64,000 bases of DNA from Eudromia elegans. Its lineage: Eukaryota; Chordata; Aves; Tinamiformes; Tinamidae. A program made the position numbers and the translations under genes. Shown piece by piece: positions 13,401 through 25,900 of this stretch (positions are counted from its first letter, which is position 1; each line of letters begins with the position of its first letter). The notes under the pieces are model-generated. The model did no database searches. It had not been told where the DNA came from and was given only the letters and a program-made list of their open reading frames with translations. Location: NCBI GenBank assembly GCA_003342815.1, contig PTEX01000295.1, forward strand, positions 766,883-830,882. The letters run 5' to 3'.

Positions 13401-14479
13401 TATAAAAAGGACTTTTTTTTTCTCCCCTTTAGTGTTTTTGTCCTGAAAGTTCTCAAGCAGCACAGCCTACAGACTGGGAAAAGTTCAATAAACCAGGCTC
13501 CTTATTGCCCAGTTTTGGGTACAATGGCACAGGGATGTGGAGCGAGAATGAGGAGGAGAAAGCAGGCAGAAGAGCAAGCTTGATCTTGGAGTTCTGCTCT
13601 GAGGTTATTTATTAAATGTATTGTTGGATGGAGCTTTATGGTCAGAAAGGACTAGATTAGGTTGCTCCCTGTGGTACGTTTTGGGAATGAAAGAGAATAG
13701 AGTCCTCTGCCCAGAGCAAAAAATAAGGTGCCCTCTGCTTCAGCTATTTGAGCTCTGACTTCTCCCATTTTCACCACAATCAATGCTGCCCTGCCCACCA
13801 ATACCTAAGATGGGTCTGCACGTTTTGGCACTGGTTGGATATAGATCATTATTGTTGGGTGAATCTTGCTCTTTCTCCCAAGTGTCAGCAAAACTTGCAA
13901 GAAGGTTTAGGAAGCTCAGGAAGCTCACACCTGCTAACTGTCATGCACTGAGCACAACCTATGGACATCTATGTTGAGTCAGCAACCCAAACCATGCCCA
14001 CCTGGCTCTGACTGGAGGTCCTGAGTACTGAAATCTTTGACAGGCACACAACAAGCACAGCAGTTTCAGGGCCAGCCTTTGGTTTACCCTCCCAAAGATC
14101 TCCACAGTTTTGCAGGGGCTGGATAATGCACAACTGGCTTGCAGGCCCCAGACAAGCTCCATGTTCTCGAGCAGGAGAGCTTGCATCTCATGCATTTGCA
14201 ATGAGTCCCAGTGATGATGGTCAGTCTGGCCCATGGCCTACTGTTGGATGTGAGAGAGCCACTGCAGACCCCAGGTGTACTGGTCCCTGGACTTCAAACT
14301 CCAAGTAGCTGGGAGATACATTCCTCAGATACCTCCTGCCACAACAGCTTCTGCTTTGCTCTTGCAGTCCAGGGGTGAACATGATTGCAACGGCCATCCT
14401 CTGATCAGTGCTAACTTCTTGACCCAGAATCTCAAAGATATCTGATTTCCTTTAAAAAGAATAGATTTTTCTGGTGTTG
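10463..14479. other. Non-genic sequence, no exon recognised
   Basis: AT-rich unique DNA with short oligo-A/T tracts. I see no coding exon with flanking splice signals that would stand out, no RNA gene and no clear repeat. Confidence 0.55.
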
Positions 14480-17336
14480 TCATGGAGTGACACTCCAGAG
14501 GGCTGTGCTGCCATTCAGAGGGACCTAGACAGATTGGAAAGGTGGCAGAGGGGAACCACATGAGGTTCAACAAGGACAAGTGCAGGGTCCTGCACCTGGG
14601 CAGGAATAACTCCAGGCACCAGTACAGATTGGGAGTCGACCTACAGGAAAGCAGCTCCATGGAGAGGGATTTGGGAGTGCTGGTTAGCAGGGAGTACCAA
14701 AAACAACCTTTGTTGTGAGCAGGTGTGTGAGCTGCTGAGCCTGGTGGTGGAGCTGGAAGAGGAGATGAAAAGGCTGAGGAGCCTGAGGGAACATGAGAAA
14801 GAAACAGCCTGGTGGAGCCGTGCTCTGCAGTTGTCCCAGGAAGAGCACCCAGAGAACCTCCAATTCCATCTGAGGATCCCCTGCCCTCTCACCGTAGGGC
14901 AGAGGAGTTGGAATTAGCAGTATTAAGTAATGAACAAGAATTGAAATGGTCACTGTTTGGGGTGACAGGAGAATCCTTCCCCAGCCCACCTCACCCCCAT
15001 CAGTGACTATGTCCAAAAGGTATGAGGCCCTGGTCCTTGGGGATCAGATAGATGAGGACAGGGACCAAGACCCATCTAGGGGATTGTCTAGAGAGAGGCA
15101 GTCAAGTCTGCACACTAAAGCTGCCTCCGCTAAGGAGAATAGGAGAACCTGGCAGAAGCGGTGAGTGATTGTGGTGGGTGAATCCTTGCTGCAGGGCACA
15201 GAGGAGAGTGTATGGTGGACAGGGCAATGAGTGCCATGCAGCCAAAGTCAGATGGTGTCCAGCAGGAGTATGGTAGTGGGGAAGTGAGCATATAACATGA
15301 TTATGGAGGGTCCTCTTTCATTCCTCCTGGGAAACCTGCAGGCTCCATCACTTCCCTGAAATGCTTGAACACCAATGCACAAAGCATGGGGAATAACCAG
15401 AAGGAAACGGAGATCTGTGTGTCCTAGCATCACAATCTCATAGGAATCACAGAAACATGGTGGGATAGCGCACACGACTGGAGTGCTGTCATGGAAGGCT
15501 ACATGCTCTTTAGGACGGACAGGTTAGGAAGATAAGGTGGTGGAGTTGCTCTATATGTGAGAGAGCAACTGGAATGTATGGAGCTCAGCCTGGGGGTGGA
15601 GGATGAGTGAGTTGAAAGCTTGTGCGTAAGGGTTAAAGGGCAGGCTAATGTGGGAGACACTGGTGGGTGTCTGCTACAGGCCATCTGACCAGGAGGAGGA
15701 AGTTGATGAGGCCTTCTACAGACAGTTGGAAGTGGCATCATAGTCACAGGCCCTGGTTCTCATGGGGGAGTTCAGCTACCCTGATATCAACTGGAAAGAC
15801 AATACAGCGAGGCACAAACAGTCCTGGAGGTTCCTGCAGTGCGTTGATAACTTTTTGACCCAGGTAGTGGAGGAACCAATGAGGATAGGTGGGTACCAGA
15901 CCTGGTACTAACAGAGACAGACTCTTTGGAGATGTGAAGGTGGGGGGCAGCCTTGGATGCAGGGATCATGAGTTGGTGGAGTTCAGGATCCAATGAGGAG
16001 GAGGCAGGCTGTAAGTAGCCTTGCAAGCATGGACTTCAGGAGGACCAACTTTAGCCTCCTCAGAGACCTACTTAGAAGGATCCCATGGGCTAGGGCTCTA
16101 GAAGGAAGAGAGGCCCAGGAGAGCTGTTTGGTTTTCAAGCAGCACTTCCTCCATGCCCAGCACAACCCTGTGTGTAAGAAGTCAGGAAGAGGGAGCAGGA
16201 GACCTGCGTGGATGAGCAAGGAGCTTGTGGTAATGCTCAAGTAGAAGAAGGAGGTATGCAGAATGTGGAAAAAAGGACAGACTCCTTGGGAAATATACAG
16301 GAATGTTGTCAGGGATTGCAGAGATGCATCCAGGAAAGCTAAGGCCCGTTTGGAATGTAATCTGGTGAGGGATGTTAAAAATACCAAGAAAAACTTCTTC
16401 AAATATATTAACAATAAAAGGAAAGTCATGGAAAATATGGGTCCCTGGTTAAGAAAGACACAGAAAAAGCAGAGTTGCTCAATGCTACTTTTGCTTGGGT
16501 GTTTACCAAGGGCAGCTCTTTAGAACTCCAGGCCCTAGTGACAAGAGGAGAGGACTTGAGAAAGGAAGACTTGCCCTGGGTAGAGGAAGATTGAGTTAGA
16601 GAATATATAGATAAGCTTGATATCCACAAATTCATGGGCCCCAATGGGATGCCCCCCAGAGTGCTATGTGAGCTGGCGGATGTCATAGGTAAGGCACTCT
16701 CCATTATCTTGGAAAGGTCGTGGAGAATGGAGGAGATGTCGGGGTCCTGGAAGAAAGCCAATGTAACCTGGTCTTCAAAAACGGCAAAGGAGAAGATTGT
16801 CCCCCTCTACTCAGCCCTGGCGAGGCCACACCTGGAGCACTGTGTGCAGTTCTGGGCTCCCCAGCACAAGGGGGATATGGAGCTGCTGGAGAGAGTCCAG
16901 CACAGGGCTACGAGGATGATTAGGGGCCTGGAACATCTGCCCTATGAACAAAGGCTGAGAGAGCTGGGCCTCTTCAGCCTGAAGAAGAGAATGCTGGGAG
17001 GGGACTTGATCAGATTCTATAAGTACCTCAAGGGAGGGAGTGAGGAAGTTGGGGCCAGTCTCTTTTCAGTGGTGGCCACTGATAGGACTAGAGGAAATGG
17101 CCACAAACTGAAGCACCAAAAGTTCCACAGGAACCTAAGGAAAACTTTCTTAACGGTGAGGGTGACAGAGCACTGGAACAGGCTGCCCAGAGAGGTGGTG
17201 GAGTCTCCTTCTCTGGAGATCTTCAAAACCTGCTTGGACACCACCATGTGCCACATGCTCTAGGTGAACCTGCATGTGCAGGAGGGTTGAGCTAGATGAT
17301 CTCTAGAGGTCCCTTCTAACCTTAAGGATTCTGTGA
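14480..17336 (+). mobile_element. CR1 LINE, rearranged composite with internal deletions
   Basis: About 210 bp at the left (14,480-14,690) match the RT C-terminal part of CR1. They abut directly on the ORF1 start region (homologous to 1,232 onward), so 3' sequence lies upstream of 5' sequence. The rest runs through ORF1 (esterase region mostly deleted near 15,190), the endonuclease (about 15,370-15,960), the linker (NFFKYINNKRK, about 16,397) and a second deletion near 16,770 that removes most of the RT including the FADD block. It ends with the CR1 3' end and an ATTCTGTG tail at 17,328-17,336. Confidence 0.9.
16634..17263 (+). pseudogene. CR1 ORF2 fragment, internally deleted but in frame
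   Basis: A 209-codon open frame joins an early RT segment ([17 protein letters not shown], the CR1 block before the polymerase core) directly to the C-terminal domain ([20 protein letters not shown] and downstream). The YADD/FADD catalytic block is absent, so no polymerase activity is possible. The junction lies at about 16,760-16,790. It stays open only because the deletion was frame-neutral; I regard it as a dead LINE remnant. Confidence 0.8.
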
Positions 17337-20300
17337 TGACACCTAAGTAATTAGTTGTATAAAAGCAGGCCTTGTCTATACATCTTGCATGCTGCAAACC
17401 CACTGCTCTTATTCCTTGCTTTAGAGCCTACTGGTCCAACATCTTGCTCCTGAGCAAGCATCTCGGGGAGTTTTTGTTGATAGGCAATCTAAAATTCCCC
17501 CAGTTTTAATTGCAATTCAGTTTAAGTAACCAAAGGGTTAGATACTATTAACTAATACCTTTCTCCTTAAAATTATGGCATCCTTCGGGTCTACAGACAG
17601 TCTACTGATGCCTTTTGGCATCTGGCTGAACTGGCTGACCTGCAAGCTTAAGGCATGCTTCATGACCACCATCGCCATGTTCATTTTTGGGGTGCTAGAG
17701 AATTGTCATCTACTTCTTGTTGGGGCCACAGCACCTTGGTAGGGTGACATGCTTGCTAGGCTGAGCAGATGACATCCCAGCCATCTACTTGCATTTTCGT
17801 GCAATGCCGAACAACCTACATGCTGCAGGTCCTACCTAAGCATGGGGACTCTCTGAGGAAAGAATAAAATGAATGTTCAAGTTGATATTACTAGGAGGAT
17901 GACAAGGAGCTGAACAGAAAAGAAAGGGATAGGATTGGGAAGTCAATGGGGAGAAGCAAGTCGACGTGATCTGCAAATTGCTTCCTTCAGTGCCTAGTGG
18001 GAAGGTATAATCAGTCATCTGCTGCTCGTTTTTTTGTGCTTGGTGTATGTGAGTGTGTGTATATGTATGTTGTTTTTATTTTAAAACTTCCATTGCAATC
18101 TCCAAAGAAAAGCCTCCTGGTTTGGCCTTTTTTGGTGGTGATCATGTATGTTTGTGTAAGGGGTGTCAGGGGACTGAAATTGTGATACCAACCAGCAATT
18201 TGGGTGTGTGGGTGAAAATTAACAGTTGTAGTTGGTTATTTTATAGGCCCAAAATACGGCTGTTAAAAAACCCCAACATTCTCCATCTGAGCTTTCTGCA
18301 TCCAGACTGTAAAATGTCTGGGATACATAGACGGGATCCGAGGCGACTTCCTGACATGAAATTGCGCTTCACTAATGAACCCTCCAGCCTGTTTTCTAAA
18401 CTTGGAGACCTCTTGTTTTCCCCTGAGGACATTACACTGTTTGTCTTTGGGGAAAATGGTTTGTGTGCTGCAATTATCAAGTTTATGGAGCCTAAAAATC
18501 TGCCTGAAAAGGGATTACAGCTTCACAGGCAGTTCAGTTTACATCCAAAAACGCACAAAAAAATACACTCAAAATCAGCAAGAATAATACAATTATTACA
18601 ATTGCAGTTATAATTGGTCATGCGAAAAGTTTGAAACTTCTCAGTAACTATTTTTATATTAAATGCTAGCAATCTTTTTCTAGACTTTCCTTCCCCCCTA
18701 CTCTTTTCTTGAGGGCACTATTTCCCTAGCACCACCAAATATCCTTTTCCTGAGCATGTTTTGAGTCAGATATGCCATATTTCCGTATTGGGACCGGCCT
18801 GGATATTGCCCCTTCTGCACCTGATGGTATCGCTATTGTGAGGCTTCTCAAAGCATTGCTCTGCTATCTGAGGACTTGGAACACCAAAGTCCCCATCCAA
18901 TATATTCCTGCAACATGTAAAAAGACTTAATAGGAAATAACATATTTGGTGAGGTTGTAAATGTATTTATTTTTCAAATGTAACTCCAAATGAGGTAAGA
19001 AGGAGGCTTTAAGGTCGCAGCATCAGCCTGGTAAGGATTAATTCCTCTGAGCCACCTTTGAAGGAGCAGAGTCATTTTTTTAAGCCTGGCTGGCGCTGGA
19101 AGGCTAATAAAAACAGATATGAGAGAGGAGAGATTAGCCTCATCAGCAGAGACAAAGAGATACATCAAAAGTGTCGTTATCATTTCAGCTACTGCCTACC
19201 GACATTACCTAAAAGCCACCAGTGTTTTCATCAGAGGTTGCATCCTGGGGAAGAATGAATAACTGGTAGCAGCAATATAATTCAATGGTAGCTTAGATGG
19301 GATTTTTAATTTGGTCACTCCCTCTACTGGAGACATTTTGCCTAGGCTTTATTCTGAGGGCAATACAAAAAAAAAAATCAATCCTTGAAGAGTTTTAAAA
19401 AATACTTCTTAAAGGAAAAAAAGACATAAATTGCATTAAATTCTCTTAGCCCACAGATTGCAACTGTGCAGAGCTGTGAGTGCAATTGGTGAAAGCCACA
19501 GCGTAACTGCCATACAACCCCTCTCGACACCGCATTGATCTAGAACCTACAGGGAGGCAGGGACAGGTGGCCCTTGCAACTTAGTGAAGTTTGATGGGTT
19601 CTTTTCTCTTACAAAGGCCCCTCTAAAACTGCATTTTTTCACCTTTTCCCAGCCCCTTTCTAGGTCATGCACTGCCAGGATGCTCATCTACTTTCTGCAT
19701 GAGCGCTTTTTTCTTTTTTTTAATAATGTATTTTTACAATGTTCCCTTTCTTAAGGCTCAGAAGACAAAGGAAAGGGCATGGGAGGAGATATCCCAGTGG
19801 GCTGCAGCTGAGGGAGAGGAGGTGATGGGATTGCAGTGAGTTTCTGCAGCCTGCTCAACTTTGGAGGCTTTGCAGTGCATATGAACCACTAAGCCTGGAC
19901 ACGGCTCTGTGCAAATGCCAAAAGCCCACGCAAAGGGTAAGCAAATGCAATTCCAGCATGTCTTGACGAAGAGGATTAATAAAATGTTGCAATAATGAAA
20001 AACCCAGTGAACGGCCAGTGCAGACCCAAGCAAATACGAAGAATTAATTCTTAGTATTGCTAAAGTTAATCTCAGCAGCAATGATATGCCAGCATAGGAA
20101 TGCTTGCTGCTTTCATCTCCATCAAAATGGAAAGGCTAGGGCAAATCCTGAAAAGTCTCAATGGCAAATGGTTTCTTTTCTAAAAATCATAATGACAAAT
20201 AACCCAAATGAAGCTCCTGAGCAAGAATTGGAGCCTGGTGAAGTCCAAAGAGGAGGGCCTTTAAGTGCAAAGAGAAAAGGAATAATGATGTTTCAGGTCT

Positions 20301-22820
20301 TTATTTTCCAAATTGCTAAGATCCCCCAAATGAAAAAGTGGCAAAAAAGAGTAATGAGGCCTGAATACATCTGTAAATCCTGGAGGGGGAAAAAAAAAAA
20401 AAAAAAAAGGTTATGCAGACAGCTATTTCTGAGAGCAGCCTGCCAGGGGTTTTCACATGTGCTTCCTCAATTATAAGAGATTTCAGGCTCCCTCATGTGT
20501 TCCCAATGACATCCTGTAATTGCCCGTCCCAATCTGGCCAGCACAACTTGCAAGCACTTATCAGTGACTCATCCCACTACGCGCAGATCTTCAGAAGGAG
20601 TCGCAGCTCCCCGTTTGCCGGATTCCTTTCGCTGCTGGCTCACGCTGATGCCGGAGCGTGGAGCAGAGCTCTGGCTGGGAGAGGCTTTGATGTCAGGGGA
20701 TGGCACGTGCTCTCCCAAGGCAGCATTTCCATGGGATCATTCAATACCACTCACGCTGTTGGCAAGCTTGGGTAGTCACACCTTAGCAGAAAATCATCCC
20801 TCATCTCTCAAGAACAGCTGATTGCGAGATGCAATTTAAAGTTTGGTTTTCAAAATCTGACATTTGCAGCTGCTATTTCTGCCTGATCCAACACAAAGGG
20901 GATGCTTCATTCTACATGGAGACACTGTCTTAAATGTTCTCTTTCAGATGCTGCCGGGCACATCAAAATGAGAATAGGTTACACAGCATAAAGATCAGTT
21001 GTAGATTAAAGACATAATGCAGGACTGCTGTCTGCTCAAGGCTGAGAGTGCTAAGCGCAGTGAAACCACACAGAGTTAATGGTAATTGATAACATATGTC
21101 CTTTATCAAAGCTCCCTTGAGAAAAGCAGCTTAAGGGAAAATCTGTAAATGTGCGTCTTGACCACAGTCTACCAATCTTCTTCCATGCTGGAGCCTTTAA
21201 CTAACTTGTCATTCTAATTATTGGGGCACAGAAAAGTCAGCGAGAGCGATGACTGTGTAGGCTTGGACTGTCGGTCACTGTGTCAAGAGGTCTGTAGGGA
21301 CTAAAAAGAAATCTAGTGTACAGGATAGGAACCTAGGCTCTCGATCTGTGGCCAAATCTGCAAGTTGGAGTCTCCTGCTTTTGGGCTGACGACCCAAAGC
21401 AAGAGAAGAGAGCCTGCAAAATCTATAATTGCAGTGACAGAGAGTTAACTGCAGCGCGAGAAAATCTGGGATGAAAGGTGGGTTCAGCAAGATCAAGAAG
21501 ACGGCAGGCTCTTAGACAAGCGGGGTTTAGAGGCTTGTTAGGAAGCTCCTAATGTGCCACTTACTTGCATCTTTAATTGGCTAGGCTAGGATAGACTACC
21601 AGGATGTGAGTACGCTCTGCTCAGAGCCAGTGCCAGAGGAAATGCCAGAAGGTCAAACGGAAGAGCAAAGCAGGGGGAGGAGGAAGTGGTAATTGCAGAG
21701 ACAAGAGATGATTGTGAACGGTCTTGGAGGAGCCTCTGTGTCTGGCAGGACGCAAAGGGACAAGCAACAAAGAGGAGGAGGTGAGCAGCAAGTGGGACAA
21801 GCTCCTTCCTGGCCTGGAGCAACACTGTCCTGTAAGTAGCTATCACCTCCTTTTTCAGAAGACATAAGCTGAAATGGGAAGATGAAGGCAAATATGTAGC
21901 TCATACCTGAATAGCCTTCTTTCTATTGTGTTTCTGCTCAAAGTAGGTCTTGTCTGTCCTGCCAGGGTGCATCTTCCAAATACACATGTTTGGAGATAAA
22001 ACTCAGTGCTCATGTAGGGAACAGCTGTTACCTGCCAGTTCTGCTTTCAAAGCTCGAGGGAAAACAGCCTGAAAAATGAAATCGTGAGGAAATGCTCCCA
22101 GCTTACCCACTCCTTAAACTTACCTGCATTGTTTTTATCCTATTGAAAAGCTCAGACAGTGACCCTAGAAAACACTATGACATACTGGAGGTGTTTGAAG
22201 GAATACCCAAAATGTGTGTAGGAAGAAGGGAATCTGAGAGCATGAGTTGAGGTTTTAAGTCGCAGGCAACCCAAAGTGCGAAACTCTCCAAGCTTACAGA
22301 AGATCATACTAGAAACCAGGGATATGACACCGCACTTGCCAAGACAAACATTACAGTACAGGAGAGTATTTTAAAGCAATTGTGTAGTATTTTTTGAGTT
22401 GTATCAGAAAAATGCAGAGCCACAACACTATTATCATTTGACTTCAAGAAAATTAAATATTAAAGATGTTCTGCTGTAATGGCTTTGTGATGGATATGTT
22501 GGCATTCTGCTACATAAAAATAGAGGCTGTTTTGACTAATGGTTTTTAAAGTACATCCTGAACAAGCTTACAAGCAGAACAGCTTTTTGCCTGTGATCCA
22601 GTCAGCTCTCTTTAGTGTCATCACTCACAGACAAGATATACGGGTGGACCGAGACCAAACTCAGCAGAGATCTTGGTCACAATTTGGAAATCTTCTGGTT
22701 ACCAGGAAAAATGAAGTTATTTTAGGCTTGAAGTAGCACTGAGCAGTTGGTCTGAAATTACCCTTTTCATGATGCTCCTTAAATCATAAAAGCCCCATCA
22801 CTCAGTGTTATAACCAGGCT
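17337..22820. other. Non-genic sequence, no exon recognised
   Basis: AT-rich unique DNA with A-runs around 19,365 and 20,390-20,408. The longest open frame (18,053-18,613, 186 codons) has no domain, begins in low-complexity TG sequence and lacks any family resemblance I know. I do not call it a gene. Confidence 0.55.
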
Positions 22821-22975
22821 GATGAGTCCTAGTAACTGTAGTCATTACTCACATGAAAGTCATTCCAGACCTTTGATTAGCCCATCATCCTTCTCTGGAC
22901 TTACTCCAGTCACCTATATCCTCTTGGAAATGAGGGATAAGAACCACCCAGGCTCTTCTAGGCAGAGACCTGCAA
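22821..22975 (-). mobile_element. Possible ancient CR1 fragment, antisense
   Basis: Plus-strand blocks 'gtcattccagacctttgatt', 'cccatcatccttctctgg' and 'acttactccag' occur in the order expected for the reverse complement of the CR1 RT C-terminal region. It is short and diverged, so the call is tentative. Confidence 0.45.
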
Positions 22976-25900
22976 TGGATTTGCAGTGCAAAGAGGATAT
23001 TCTTCACCTCATTTCTACTTCCACCAACCAAATTAACTTATATTACATTTGTGATCGGGGATTTCCCCCGTATCATTCCAACTATCCAGTTTTGGAAAGT
23101 CTTTCAAGTTTTGCAAAGCAGCACTGTTTCTCTTTGCAAAAACATCCCGCTCTACCGCCATCCATGAATCGCCAGCAAGATGAGCTTTCCCAATCGTCTC
23201 CTCACTCTTTCCAGGACTCACACAATTTTGAAACCAAAAATACAATTTTCTCCCTTCCCATGCTATGTAAAAGCATCATCTTCCTCTTTTCCCTCCCCCA
23301 GAAATTTGTTGGAGATTCTGCTTAGACCTTTGTTGTTTTACTGTGGAGCCTATCAAGACCAGCTGTCGCTAACAGGACACAGACTGGAAGTATTTTGTCC
23401 TGTCATTTTTGGTGTTCATCGAGTCTCGCAGGCTCCTGGCACAGGGATCTGGATGTGGGCTTCACATCTTGTCAACGCGCAGCATCTCAGAGAGGCCACT
23501 TCTCCCCATATTGTCCTAGTCCATTGCTCTCACCAGCATCACAGCTCGTGGAGATGTTTCTTAGGGCTTCGTGGTTTCATGCTGGAACCAAATAGCTCTT
23601 TCAGATATGATGATAATAATCTGAGTACTTATACCAAACAACTGACTCACAGGCTTGCCCTGATGATATTTGAGGAAGTTGGCCATATTTAACACACTCA
23701 CAAAATGGTCTGAGCAAAGGGACATCATGTCTGCTAATGATGCTCAGTCACTGAAGGGCTGATAGAAGAGTTTTAGAAGGCCTTTATAAGACTGAAAGGA
23801 TGGATTACAGGCATCTTCGTCTGGATGAAGAATTAGCAAAGAGATACTTAGCACTTGAACCTCCAAAGAAGAGATTCAATTAAAAAAATACAGAGCTCAA
23901 ATCAGGGTTTTTTACTTAACGACAAAAAAGCTACAGCAAATACATGTTCGATTTTTATATTTCTGCCTCTCACTAATCAATGTCACTATAAAAAATTAGG
24001 CTCCCTGCCCAACCCTGGACATTTTACACTAAACCAAACACACACTATAAACGAACAACCACTTTGCCCCCAAACCCCTCTGTGATATGATTTCTGGAGA
24101 GGAAGAGCCCGGCCTGCCTCCTCCATTAAAATGATTAAGTATCTTTCCATTTGCATTCCGTGTGATGTTCCTCCAAAACACCTCACAAATTACCTGCCCC
24201 TTTAGAAAGGCTGAAGTTATTTGGCTTTTCTTTTTCCTCTCTCCCCTCCCACTTACTTTCTTCCTCCTCGCCCTCCTCTTTAAAGTTTACTGCAGCTTAA
24301 GGGCCCACAGGAGGTTTAAGGGACGTGCTGTAGACCCGCTGGCACCATGGGCAGCGAGGGAGGGCTCCAGCTCCATGAAGATGCTCGTGCTCTCCCCGCC
24401 GAGCCAAGGCCCCTGTCATTAGTGCGGTGACGAGGTCCCCTGTGTGATTAATCGCTGGAGCCGGCTGTGATGCTCGGCCTTCCTCCGCGGTGCCGCGAGC
24501 AGGGAGCTCATTAGCTGTGGTCGGCTCCTCATTTCATCTCTGTGCCCTGCCCTTTCCTGCTCTCTTAATATTTGAGGAGGAGGCGGGGAGAAGAGTGAAA
24601 TACGGGCATTTTTTGTGTTTGAGGTGCTGGTTACAAGCAGAAACAGTGGGAGTGTTTTACTTGTTGAGAAACAATAATTTCCCCATGTGAACAAGCTGCT
24701 TCGTATCAGTTTCCATTTGCAATTAGAAAAAGAAAAGCAAAAACGGGTGCACCAAAGGATCACCCTTGGTGCCTCATTCCAGCACATCCCCAACACCAGC
24801 TATTTCTCAGGACCTTCATGCATCCTGCACTTGTAAAACAGAGGAGGATGTTCCTGTGGGGCAGCTAATCAGTGGGGAAGAGGAGGAGGAGGCATCGGTC
24901 GCGAGGAATGACAGCAGGGATGTCTCGGCTCTGGCGTTGCAGTGTCCCCCTGCAGCACCCATGCAATTTAAATCAGTATAAAGAGACGTTACAAGCGAGA
25001 GCCCCAGCACAAAAAAAAAAAAGTAATTACATTTAATTAGGTAGCCGCGCCGCCTTAGATGTGGCCTCTTGTTGACTTGGCGCAGGACAGGTAATGAAGG
25101 AGACTTCAAAGCACCGGTAGCCCCAATTGCCACTTCATTAGGGGAGCCCCAGCCAAAAAACGCAGCAAAACAAAACAGCCGAGAAAAATACGCAATTTTC
25201 CTCCACTGAAAGGGACTCAGATGCCTCGTCTCATGGGAGCCTTGAAATTAAGGCTTGGCATATTAAGTGCCTGTTTGCATCCCAAAGAGCTGCTCATTTT
25301 AAGACAGAGCCTGTGGACAGCTAGGCATCAAGTGGAGATACTTAATTCCTTGAGTGCGCTGATCTGAAGGTGCGTTTGCACCAGGCAGCCTGCCACAGAG
25401 CCACAGCTTTCAGAAGCTCAAAATCAGATATATCTCAACTTATAAAGCAAGAAGTGGGTATTATAATGCTAGATTTTTGTGCTTCATCTCTGTCAGTCTT
25501 GCTGTCTCCTAGGCAGGATCATGCATGTAGCCAGAGCTCCTCTTCGCAAAGAAGGCATCCTGCTGCTTTATCAAACAGCTCAAGCTAAACGCTTTAAGAA
25601 AGTGATCCTGAATAATGAATTAGGTTAGTATTTCATCTCTGAGCCTGCATTTAAGTCCAAAGTCAGGCCAGGATGAAAAACAAGCTATTGGTTGCCCACG
25701 CCCTGTTCCTCACGCACCTGTATCAAACACTCGGTGCTTTCCCATTTTGCAAAAGAACTTTGAGATGCCAGGTGAGATCCATCTCTTTTACAACATAGCA
25801 ACCCAGAGGATGCTGGATTAAGAATTTTATCTATTCGTATCTCCTTCTGTGCATACAAGTCACCCTTCTGCCGTAATTCAAAGGTTTTATTCAAGTAAGG

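Noticed and set aside
18053-18613. 186-codon plus-strand frame
   Set aside because: Starts in TG-rich low complexity, has no domain, and its Met is not supported; likely chance in AT-rich DNA.
22822-23325. 167-codon plus-strand frame
   Set aside because: Begins inside a probable antisense CR1 scrap and has no domain.
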